64,000 bases of DNA from Doris montereyensis (taxonomy: Eukaryota; Mollusca; Gastropoda; Nudibranchia; Dorididae): assembly GCA_037039925.1 (NCBI GenBank), contig JAXRKP010000356.1:20001-84000 (forward strand), written 5' to 3'. The translations under genes and the position numbers were made by a program. Shown piece after piece: positions 29,560 to 40,890 of the stretch (positions are counted from its first letter, which is position 1; each line of letters begins with the position of its first letter). Under the pieces are notes generated by a model. The model did not search any database, had not been told where the DNA came from, and worked only from the letters and a program-made list of their open reading frames with translations.

Positions 29560-29890
29560 CTCATTTGATTTATCCATATCCACAACTACGGTGATCTCGA
29601 GGTTTTTGCTAGGATTTTAAATTTTGCCCGGACTGCTCTGTAAACAGCGAAGAGATCTTTTAACGTGCACAGAGTGTTGTGGAATTACACACGGGACCTC
29701 CTTTTGTCGCCCATCTCCGGATTGGGGCTAGGTGTCGATCCACCTACCTGACCAGGGGCGGGGGGGGGGGGAGGGGGTAAACTTTGCTCGAAAAATTCGA
29801 GAAAATGTTTCAACCTTCGGCGGGCTCGTACCCACTACCTTTTGCTGAGAGGCCGACACACCTTGCCTCTGGACTACCAAGTTCCCCTGA
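29560..29890 (-). mobile_element. SINE-B copy 3
   Basis: Reverse-complement copy with GGTGGATCGACACCTAGCC, a G-rich tract at 29759-29777 equal to the C tract of copy 2, and the TTGGTAGTCCAGAGGCAAGG head at the right end. Confidence 0.78.
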
Positions 29891-29895
29891 TGAAA

Positions 29896-30849
29896 TAATT
29901 AAATGAAAGAATAAAAACCTGGCCGTAGTGCCACTGCAGCCATCGACTCACTGTTGTGTTCTTGGATTCATCCCACCATGTGTCTTAGGCCTTAGGTTCT
30001 ATCCTATTGAGATGACGTCATGATTTTTTGTTTTATCTCGCTTGTGCCCATCGGGGTGACTGTTATTCAAATGTGGCCAGGAAAGCTGTCACTGTGCTCA
30101 GAAGATATTGCAAGTTGTGTTTGCTCAGCTTCTCTGTTCCACTCAAGATTGAATTGAAAGAATTTAAGATAACGGCTCGCTTTGTTTTTGACAAGATCTA
30201 GTCTGACTTCTCAAACCATATTCAATAGTCTGAGGCAGAGAAGATTGTGAATAGAAGAATTTAAGATAACGCGTTGCTTTTTTTTTGTAGCTAGCCTGGC
30301 TTCTTCAACCATTCAATAGCCTGAGGCAGGCAAAATACAGCAGCACATATTTCAGAACGTTAAACACATTGTCTTACTATTCGTTCAAGATAATAATATA
30401 CAATTTTCCTTACTTTTCACCTCAACTTATGTGTGTTAAGTTAGGGACAAAAATGCGATACTCGTTCTATTTTGCTCTTCCCTCCCTCCTCCCCCCCTCC
30501 CTTGAACAAAAATTCACACTCAGTAGTATTTGGTGAAATGTTTCCATTGTGCTGGATATAATAAAGTGAGATATTATCGTCACAGTGCCACCATTATGGC
30601 TTAAGTCAGGCTTTTGGCCCAACCTGAAACGGATATACTACGTCATCCGGATTCCTAATGCTAAAGTAAATCACCTCATTGTAATAAGAAGTAATAAGTT
30701 AAAAAATAAGTGATAAACGTGACCAAAAAAAATAGTAAGCAAACGATTAAGGTCTATGAATGTCTACTTTATAATTTTTTTTTCTTCACTGTTTAAAAAA
30801 CGTTCAAAACCTGGCACAAAGTTAAGAACTAGCGCATACTATGTCTTGT
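29896..30849 (+). other. Unique sequence with a ~95-base imperfect duplication
   Basis: GAATTTAAGATAAC, TTCAATAG and CTGAGGCAG recur at about 30155-30245 and 30255-30330. The rest is AT-rich with no gene. Confidence 0.5.
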
Positions 30850-32356
30850 CTATATCCATACGTCAGAATAATAAGTGAGATGTTATGAATCTACGCTAAT
30901 CCAATAGTCATAAGTAAGAATAACAAGGAGATGTTATCAACCTACGCTTATCCCATATCCAGAAGTAAGAATAATAAGAGATGTTATGAGCCTGCGCTAA
31001 TACTATAGTCATAAGTAAGAATAATAAGGGAGATGTTATGAGCCTTCGCTAATCCAATAGTCATAAGTAAGAATAATATGAGATGTTATGAGCCTACACT
31101 AATCCAATAGTCATAAGTAAGAAAATATGAGATATTATGAGCCTACGCTAATCTCTTAGTCATAAGTAAGAATATAAGAGATATTATGAGCCTACGCTAA
31201 TCCAATAGTCATAAGTAAGAATAACAAGGGAGATGTTATGAACCTACGCTAATCTCTTAGTCATAAGTAAGAATAATAAGTGAGATGTTATAGTTTACGC
31301 TAATCCAATAGTCATAAGTAAGAATAATAAATGAAATGTTATGAACCTACGCTAATCCAAGAATAATAAGTGAAATGTTATGAACCTACGCTTAATCCCA
31401 ACCATAAGTAAGAATAATAAGGAGATGTTATGAACCTACGCTAATCCCAGCCATAAGTAAGAATAATAAGTGAAATGTTATGAACCTACGCTAATTCCAG
31501 CCATAAGTAAGAATAATAAGTGAAATGTTATGAACCTACGCTAATCCCAGTCATAAGTAAGAATAATAAGGAGATGTTATGAACCTACGCTAATCCCAGT
31601 CATAAGTAAGAATAATATGTGAAATGTTATGAACCTACGCTAATCCCAGTCTAAGTAAGTAAGAATAATATGAAATGTTATGAACCTACGCTAATCTTCC
31701 ATAGTCATAATTAAGAATAACAAGGAGATGTTATGAACCTACGCTAATCCCAGTCATAAGTAAGAATAATATGAAATGTTATGAACCTACGCTAATCCAA
31801 TAGCCATAAGTAAGAATAAATAAGGGAGATGTTATGAGCCTATGCTAATCCCATAGTCGTAAGTAAGAATAATAAGTGAAATGTTATGAACCTACGCTAA
31901 TCCCAGTCATAAGTAAGAATAATAAGTGAAATGTTCTGAACATACGCTAATCCCATATCCATAAATAAGAATAATAGAGGGAGATGTTATGAACCTACGC
32001 TAATCCAATAGGCATAAATGTAAGAATCCCAATAAGTAAGAATAATAATGAAAATTATGAGCCTACGCTAATCCAATAGTCATAAATAAGAATAATAAGT
32101 GAAATGTTATGAACTCACGCTATCCAATAGGCATAAGTAAGAATAATAAGGATATATTATGAATACGCCCATAGTCATAAAAGAATAATTATGAGCCTAC
32201 GCTAATCCAATAGTCATAAAGATATTAAGAATAATAATGGAGATATTATGAGCCTACGCTAATCCAATAGTCATAAATAAGAATAATAAGTGAGATATTA
32301 TGAGTCACGCTAATTACATAGTCATAGGTAAGAATAATAAGGGAAATGTTATGAAT
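30850..32356 (+). repeat. Satellite, ~50-base unit
   Basis: Close to thirty units of AATAATAAGTGAAATGTTAT, GAACCTACGCTAATCC and AGTCATAAGTAAG, with length variation. LINE copy 4 begins inside the last unit. Confidence 0.92.
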
Positions 32357-34705
32357 CGGGCAGTGGACAGGTAAGCACCTGTACGAGGAGTAGACGATCC
32401 CGCATTCCATGAGTCTCCTGCTGCCTTGCAAGCAGGTCTTGTCTGACCAAAGGCTAAGGGAGAAACCCAAAAAAAATAACATGCTGCCTGCCAGGCCGGT
32501 CTTGACTGACCAAAGGCTAAGGGAGTTAACCCTGATAGAAAATAACAACCTGCTGCCTTGCAGGCTGGTCTTGAATTACTAAAGACTAAGGGAGTTAACC
32601 CTGACATAAAATAACAAGACCGGTAGGGGGCCTCAAGGTGTGGCAGCCCCATCTACCTAAGGTACAGTGGGCTAACTCTGCTTATCCAAAACGACCTGAT
32701 TCAAAGTAATATATACGATGATATAACCGGCTTGATCTTTCGAAGACGACTCTGAAAAGAAAACAGACTGTGATTTTTGGAACATGGAATGTTAGGGCAA
32801 TTAATGGAAAGGAGTTAGAATTAGTTGAAGAAATGGAAAATTTCAAAGTAGACATTTTGGCTATTACAGAAACAAAGAAAAAAGGACAAGGAATAGAAAA
32901 TGTAGGACCAAATCATATTTTAATCTTCTCAGGAGTAGATGTCAAAGATAGAGCTAGAGCAGGAGTAGGCCCTGGTGCATAAAAAGGCAAGAAATGCTAC
33001 TAGAAAGTTGGAAATTTGTAAGCCCACGGCTATTAGACGTAAATATTCAAACCAAAAGGAAGAGAAATTAAATTATTAATAGCTTATGGACCAAACGAAG
33101 ATGCCACCAAAGAAGAAAGATATCTTGGAAAATTATTTACAAATAGCTGCAGAGAATCTAAACCCAAACAGGAATTAATGGTTTTAGGAGATTTAAACGC
33201 TAGAGTAGGTAACAATGTAGAAACATCAGGAGGAATAATAGGTAAAGAAGGAGAGACAACGACTTCTCCAAATGGAGAGAGACTAATAGATTTTTGCCTA
33301 AAGAATAACATGAAAATAGCTAACACCTTTTTTTTCCTCATAAAGATATCCACAAATATACAAGAGTAAAATGAAGACAGATGTGAAAAGTCAATCATAG
33401 ACTACATAATAGTTAGCAGCTCATTTTTTTTTACAGTACAATGGATGCAAAAGTAAACAGAGGAGCTGAAATATTTAGTGATCATCACCTAGTGATAACC
33501 AAAATGAAATTGTTAACTGAAGAAAATAAACAGAAAAGGAAAGATAAGAAAGCTACTAAACTCAAAATAAAAGAACTAAATAAACCAATAGTAAAACAGA
33601 TATACCAATCAACGAGAAAAAGATATATCAGTGAAAGGCAGATGGATCTGAAGGAAAGCACAATAGAAGAAAAGTGGCAAATGTATAAAGAAACACGTCA
33701 GTTGTACTGAAGAGGCCTGTGGTAGAAAACAAATTAAAGGAGATAGGAAAAGAACAGCATGATGGAATGAGAATGTCAAGACTAAGATCAAAGAAAAGAA
33801 AGATGCCTGGAAGAAATATTTGCAAGCAAAGAGACCAGAGGATAGGATAGATTACGTGAGTAAAAGAACTATCGCCAAAGAGGAAGTTAGAAAACAAAAC
33901 AGTAACAGTGGGAAGAGTTTGGACAAGGACTTCCAAGAAAGCTATCAAGGAAATCAAAAGCTGTTTGGGGAGCAATGAAGAGCATGAGAAAGACCAAAGC
34001 ATGCCCAATACGACAAATTAAGAACGTCAAATGAGAAATAATGAAAGGAGACAGCGAAATCACGGAAATGTGGAGAAAGTATTTTCACCAATTACATAAT
34101 CACTCCAGAACATATGAAACAAGGAGTACAGATCAAGCATTAAGAGTAACAAGTAATCGAGATGAGACAGCTGAAGATGTAGATATCTCAATGGAAGAAC
34201 TTCAAACAGCTATAAGAAAAGGAAATTAGGGAAAAGCCCCAGGGAGTACATCAAGTTTATCCAGAAATGATTAAAAACCAAGGGAGAGAGGCAGACAAAC
34301 TACTACATGCAATATGCCAACAAGCATGGAAGTCCAAACAGGTGCCAGACGACTGGAAAAAGAGAACGGTAGTACCAATACACAAGAAAGGATCAACTAT
34401 GGAATGCTCAAACTATAGAGAGATATCACTACTTAGCGTACCAGGAAAAGTGTATGCCAGGAGTCTGGAAATGAGACTAAGGAAAAAGAGTAGAGATCAG
34501 ATTGAAGAACACCAGAGTGGATTTAGATCAGGAAGAAGTGTACAAGATCTAATATTTACAATTAGACAACTAATAGAAAACTTCCTTGAGAGAAACATTG
34601 ACTTGTACCTGTGTTTTATTGACTTGGAAAAGGCATAATACAGCAACAAAATGGGTAACTAGGTCTGTTTAGATTTAAAGAACACAAAATTTAATAGAAG
34701 CCATT
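32357..34705 (+). mobile_element. RTE-like LINE copy 4, 3'-truncated between two satellites
   Basis: Starts CGGGCAGTGGACAGG directly in a unit of the ~50-base satellite and has three 5' monomers (starts near 32418, 32483, 32550). The endonuclease shows FGTWNVRAING, ILAITETKK, LGDLNARVGNN and SDHHLV. RT is readable to FIDLEKA, then the sequence is rearranged and passes into the 48-base satellite near 34705. The rest of RT is missing. Confidence 0.87.
32418..32617 (+). promoter_or_regulatory. LINE 5' monomers, three tandem units of ~66 bases
   Basis: Each unit begins near CTGCTGCCTTGCAGGC and runs through CTGACCAAAGGCTAAGGGAG and TTAACCCTGACAGAAAATAAC. Copy 4 has three units while copies 1, 2 and 5 have two. 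A promoter role is inferred by analogy with monomer-type LINE promoters. Confidence 0.6.
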
Positions 34706-34711
34706 GTGGTT

Positions 34712-36862
34712 GCAATGATAAACTAACACATTGTGAGTATGCCTAGAGGACGTGGAAATTTGAAGACAAAGTAATACATTGTGTCTTAGTGCCTCTTAGA
34801 TGGATTCAGGAAAGCAATGACAAATGAACACATTGTGTCGTATGCCTAGAGGGACGTAGAAAGCAATGACAAACTAACACATTGTGTCGTATGCCAGAGG
34901 ACGTGGAAAGCAATGACAAACTAACACATTGTGTCGTATGCCTAGAGGAATGTGGAAAGCAATGACAAAATAACACATTGTGCCGTATGCCTAGAGGACG
35001 TGGAAAGCAATGACAAACTAACACATTGTGTCGTATGCCTAGAGGACGTGGAAATCAATGACAAACTAACACATTGTGTCGTATGCCTAGAGGACGTGGA
35101 AAGCAATGAAAACTAACACATTGTGCCGTATGCCTAGAGGACGTGGAAAGCAATGACAAACTAACACATTGTGCCGTATGCCTAGAGGACGTGGAAAGCA
35201 ATGACAAACTAACACATTGTGCCATAATATGCCTAGAGGACGTGGAATGCAATGACAAACTATCACACTATGCCGTATGCCTAGAGGACGTGGAAAGCAA
35301 TACAATGGACAAACTAACACATTGTGTCGTATGCCTAGAGGACGTGGAAATGCAATGACAATCTAACACATTGTGCCGTATGCCTAGAGGACGTGGAATG
35401 CAATGATAAACTATCACATTGTGATCAATGCCTCTAACACATCAGAATATGCTAATATAGAGGACGTGGAATGCAATAACAAACTAACACATTATGCCAT
35501 ATGCCTAGAGGACGTGGGAAGGAAAGCAATGAAGCATATGGACAAACTAACACATTGTGGAATGCCTAGTAAACTGTCACACTATGCCATAGTGCCTAAA
35601 GACAAAGCAATGACAAACTAACACATTGTGCCGTATGCCTAGAGGACGTGGAAAGCAATCACACAACACATAGAGTGTCGTGGAATCAATGTGGAAACTA
35701 ACACACAATGCCGTATACCTGATTGACGTGGGATGAAAAACTAACACATTGTGCCGTATGCCTCAATGACAAAGAACACATTGGTCGTATGCCACAATTA
35801 ACAAACTAACACATTGTGTCGAATGCCTCAATGACAAACTACACACATTGTGTCGTATGCCTCAATGACAAACTAACACATTGTAAACTATTCCTCAATG
35901 ACAAACTAACACATTGTGTCGTAATGCCTCAATGTAAACTAACACATTGTGTCGTATGCCTCAATGACAAACTAACACATTGTGCCGTATGCCTCAAGGA
36001 CATTGGAACACATTGTGTAAATGCCTCAATAACTATATGCCACAGGACGTGGAATGCAATGGGACAAACTAACACATTGTGCCGTATGCAATGCAAACTA
36101 GAGGACGTGGAGCCTCAATGACAAACTAACACATTGTGAGGTATGGATCAATGACAAACTAACACATTGTGCCGTATGCCTAGAATGACGTGGGAAAAAC
36201 TATCACATTGTGCCGTATGCCTTAGAGGACGTTTTCTGTTGACAAACTAACACATTGTGCCGTATGCCTCAATGGAATGACAAACTAACACATTGTGTCG
36301 TATGCCTCAATGACAAACTAACACATTGTGCCGTATGCCTACCTCAATGACAAACTAACACATTGTGTCGTATGCCTAGAGGACGTAGAAAGCAATGACA
36401 AACTAACACATTGTGTCGTATGCCTAGAGGACTGTGGAATGGAAATCAATGACAAACTAACACATTGTGTCGTATGCCTAGAGGACGTAGAATGCAATGA
36501 CAAACTAACACATTGTGTCGTATGCCTAGAGGACGTGGAAAGCAATGACAAACTAACACTAACACATTGTGTCGTATGCCTAGAGGACGTAGAAAGCAAT
36601 GACAAACTAACACATTGTGTCGTATGCCTAGAGGACGTAGAAAGCAATGACAAACTAACACATTGTGTCGTATGCCTAGAGGACGTAGAAAGCAATGACA
36701 AACTAACACATTGTGTCGTATGCCTGAGAGGACGTGGAAAGCAATGACAAACTAACACATTGTGTCGTATGCCTAGAGGATGGGGAAAGCAATGACAAAC
36801 TAACACATTGTGCCGTATGCCTCAATGACAAACTAACACATTGTGACCTATGCCTAGAAAAA
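34712..36862 (+). repeat. Satellite, 48-base unit
   Basis: Roughly forty units, many deleted internally, of AATGACAAACTAACACATTG, TGTCGTATGCCTAGAGGACG and TGGAAAGC. The plus frame reads a 16-residue repeat (NDKLTHCVVCLEDVES). Units are most regular at 34800-35400 and 36340-36860. Confidence 0.93.
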
Positions 36863-37288
36863 ATCAGGACTCTACTCCTGATTACCCTACGCTCAACTCC
36901 TGAGTGTAGAATCTACTTCACCTTACAAACAAATCAACCCCTAACACTGGTAAAAACATCATCTGCTTCTTTGTTGAAAGTTAAATCAAAGAACAATGAT
37001 ATCACTTTGCAATCAATTGAAATAAATAATAATGAACAATATTTAATTTTTTTTGATAATGATAAAAACAAAATTAAGGCGATAATAGCGAGCCAAATTT
37101 TAAATCCTTGTTTCCAAAGTTGTTCTCTACTTCATGAACAATCCTTTCACATCATCCCCTCAAACTTTTATCTCCCCTTTACTTATTCAACTTATTGTCT
37201 CCTCAACATTACATTGTCCAAACTACACAAAGATGTAGAATCTATCAGTATCTCCCCACTACAAGATAGAAACTTAAAAACCACTTAA
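36863..37288 (+). other. Open frame downstream of the 48-base satellite, unrecognised
   Basis: The frame that crosses the satellite from 36734 stays open for about 140 more codons of non-repetitive sequence, ending at 37288. It reads IRTLLLITLRSTPECRIYF and later SQILNPCFQSCSLLHE. It is not recognised; composition is AT-rich and no splice or start context supports it. Confidence 0.2.
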
Positions 37289-40200
37289 TAGTACTACATA
37301 TTCTTAAAACTTCAAACAAAACAGCCAGAAAAAAAATGGAAAACACAGCCTTACAATGAAACAACTCATAATAAAACAACAAGGACAAAGTTATCTTTAA
37401 AAAAAGGTTTTACTTTCAGATATTTTTGTAAGTGATATGTAAATCAAAAATAAATTTCATTGCTATCATGGAATGTTGAATGCTATGCATCTTAAACATG
37501 TTCTGTCTGTTAAAAAAAAGGAAAGGAATGCAAACAAGGGATGTCTAAATTCATTAAGATGTAAATACATAAAACTCAGATTTCATTTGTTCAAATCAAT
37601 GGAAAAACTGGTTGGGAGTATACAGATTTGTGAATGATTGAAAGGGATACAATGAACAACAGCGGATTCCTGTTATTTTTTAACATGAAGAAAATATGTT
37701 TGCATCGAATACCTACAAATTTTGATGTTTTTTAAATTTACATTATATCGTAGCAGTAAGATGGGTAGATTCTGGTTCTTGTTAAGTATGTGATTTTTTA
37801 TTTCTTTAAAAAAAAAGAAATAGTTTTAACCTCTAATGACTAAACGCTTGACATTTATCGCCATAACAATGTATTTTAGGATATTACTAGGAAATACTAT
37901 ACAAAATTTGACAAAATTCACAACACAGCATGATTTTCTATTATGGTAAAATAAAATATCTCAAAGAATTTGTAGGTAAAAAAGAAATGTTTTAATACTT
38001 ACAATAAATAGATATCCATGATAAAGTTCTACAGTATTTTCAGAATTGGATGCAAAAATATGAAAAGGATACGCATAAATTTGATTTAAATGTGTCATTA
38101 TCCGGAGAGAAACCAGTTTAAGAGAAAAGTTACAAGTACACGATGAGAGCTAACAAAACAATCGTAATAAGTATAACAGAGAGACTAAAGTAAAGATCTA
38201 TTTCCCATTGATTATCATACACTAAGCATTTGCGTTCAAACAATCATTTTAAAAAAAACACAAATAAAAGGAAAACATGTGAAGTTTTTTAAATCCTCAA
38301 ACAAATTTACATGATTAATCTTGAAATACAAAGAATATTTTCATCTGCCTCACATGTTTTAGGTATTTTTTTATAAATTATCACTGTTTGAGTGTCTGCT
38401 GCCAAAAACTGATAAATTTCTTCAATAACTCACAATTTTGTCACAAACTCTCTCTCAGCAGATAGGGAACACTCATAAACATGTAACATGACAGATGCAC
38501 TTCATGAGAACAGAATTTTCATTTACACATTTACCAGATTTAATCTGACATAAGACACATTAAAATATGTAACAGTGTTGTGTGCAGTGTTGTGATTTTC
38601 TAATCAACAAATATTCAAACAATGGCAGGCCCCTGTGTTTTTTTCATCAATTCATGAAGTTTATACATTTTCTAGTAACAAAATATAATCAAACTTAGTA
38701 TGAAATAAAAAATGAAATTGATGCATTTTGAGAAAAACAGACTGCTTTGGGAGGAGAGAAAAGTACATGTATCCAAAAGAAGAAAACAAACACAAGATCT
38801 TTTCATCAAAAAAGACGAAACAATAAGATTGTTTAAAAGAAAGGAATAAGTAGGGGCTGAGTATCAAATGGTACTGGCTAGGAATAAGAGCTGAAACAAA
38901 AATTTTGAAACAAGGAATTTTACAAACATAAAAAAGGAGGGGGAAAATACATTTTGAATAACAGTTGACATATTGAAATGAAGCACTGAATGTCAAACAA
39001 AAGATGAAAATCAATCAGAAACAAAGACAATTAATTTTGTTTTAAATGAGTTATGTACAGATGCTACTGATATATAGAATGAAACTTCTTCATAAAAAAA
39101 CTGAATATTTTCCAGACAGATCATACTGTTTAACAGTTACACAAGTTTGTACATTCTCAATTACGCCTCCCTCCCAAACATCTAGCTTATTTTTTTTATT
39201 AACAATTCACAATGTCAATAGGCTTTAACAGTAAAAACGGTGAGAAAATTTATAACGCTATACTTTGCCTCTCATTTAAACAACAGTACGAGACCTTTCT
39301 ACGTTAACGTGTCGACCAGATGTGGAGCAGAGCAAGAGATAACACTTTTATTGTGCAATGGCTAAATGGTTTTGATTGGAGAGAGTTCACAGTAATGTGT
39401 GAGGATACTACTTGAGGATGCTAACCAAATTTAAATCCCTACTACCATTTGATGGAATTAAAAAGCACATATTAATTATTATATTATTTCTATAATTATG
39501 CCAGAAATATACACCACTCTGGGATAAATATTCGTGTAGAGAGAGAAAGCATGATCAAAATCAAATTGTAAATCGTTGATTCCGAGCAATTTGACTCACA
39601 GAATGAATAAAGATGTGATTAAAATAAACATACCCATCATTAAACCCTTCCTGAAATGAGGCGTAGAAAATCACAAAACCATTACATGAAGAACTGACAG
39701 AACAGACATGGTCTTAAACAGTTACACAAGTCGCTGCATTTTGGCAAACCGATCCTATCACCTACACCTTGACAAACATCAGTTAATTGAAAGGCCAGGT
39801 AAATGGAACAATTCCACTGAAACTAGCTTATCCCATATCCAATACATGTGTTCTCAAGAAACAGGCAGATAAAACTGCAATGTTTAAAAGGAGGGAAAAC
39901 AGCAACATTTTCTATTCATTCAAACTTATGAGTCACTAGCAGCAACTCAGATACATGCAAAACAATTTCTCACTCTCGCACAGCTGGAAAATATGTCATA
40001 TCATCAAAAAGGACTCATTACAAAAACTCACGTTATTTAAATACTATTACTAAAATTTTTCAGTTTTGCCTTATGCAAAACAAGAAAATCAAAAGCGTCT
40101 ATTGCTGTTTTGTTGGGACAAATAAGGTTTCTTCCAGAATGAAAGTTTGATTCAGGGAGGGGAGAAGAATTCATCAGAATGTTACTGCAAAAATAGGTAG

Positions 40201-40740
40201 GGCAAGTAAGAGAACCAATTAAATGTCAAAAGGAAGGCTCTGCTTATACCAACAACTGCCAGCAACCTATCTCTGTTTATCTTTTCAAGTCTTGAGAAGG
40301 TGAAAAAGACACTAAAAAACTACCCATTTTAAACAGGTTTCATTTCGAACATTGATGACAATTAAAAATAAATCAGGCAATGAAAAGTGACATTGTTAAG
40401 ATTCTGCATTAAAAATGCCTGCCTTGAAAACTATATGTCAAAAATTAATACAAAATAAAATGATTCCAAAAGTAGTGCAGTCATACATACAATGACATTT
40501 TCAGGGTAAAGATCTTGGGGCTTGGAATCATGATTGGGTTTTATTATTATGGAATGTTGGAGAAAAAATATATTTACATTTGTAACATTAACATCAAGTA
40601 ACCTGTATGAGATAAACTTGTTCTCATCTTTATCATTTTTTTTTAAAGATTGAGAGAAAAAGAATACAAAATTACTCAAAAACCTTTGTTTCACTTAAAC
40701 ATTTTTCATCTTTCTAACCCATCACACTTCACACAGTGTT
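37289..40740 (-). other. Gene B 3' flank, AT-rich, nothing recognised
   Basis: AT-rich single-copy sequence with short frames only. It probably includes the 3' untranslated region of gene B next to 40741, but no single poly(A) signal could be chosen. Confidence 0.45.
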
Positions 40741-40890
40741 TCACAAATAAAGCAAGGACATGACCGATGACAGCATGAGAACCAGCATTGCTCCAGGTAA
40801 GGCAATTAACCTTGGAGCTGGTGTGAGCACATAGATAATTTTTTGGCATCTTGTTGATGCCTGGATCAAACATCTGGGGACAGTCATCAA
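40741..40890 (-). CDS. Gene B exon 14: C-terminal exon
   Basis: After GTAACAG| it reads FDDCPQMFDPGINKMPK. In the frame entered across the A6 run (40839-40844 on the + strand) it ends in PGAMLVLMLSSVMSLLYL and TGA at 40741, a GPI-like hydrophobic tail as in gene A. Without that shift the frame runs on into a polar, cysteine-bearing tail, which looks less likely. Confidence 0.72.
   Translation of the reverse strand: MMTVPRCLIQASTRCQKIIYVLTPAPRLIALPGAMLVLMLSSVMSLLYL

Noticed and set aside
34712..36862. Repeat peptide CVVCLEDVE resembling the start of a RING finger
   Set aside because: Only the first cysteine pair recurs; the histidine-cysteine pattern of a RING domain is absent and the source is a satellite.
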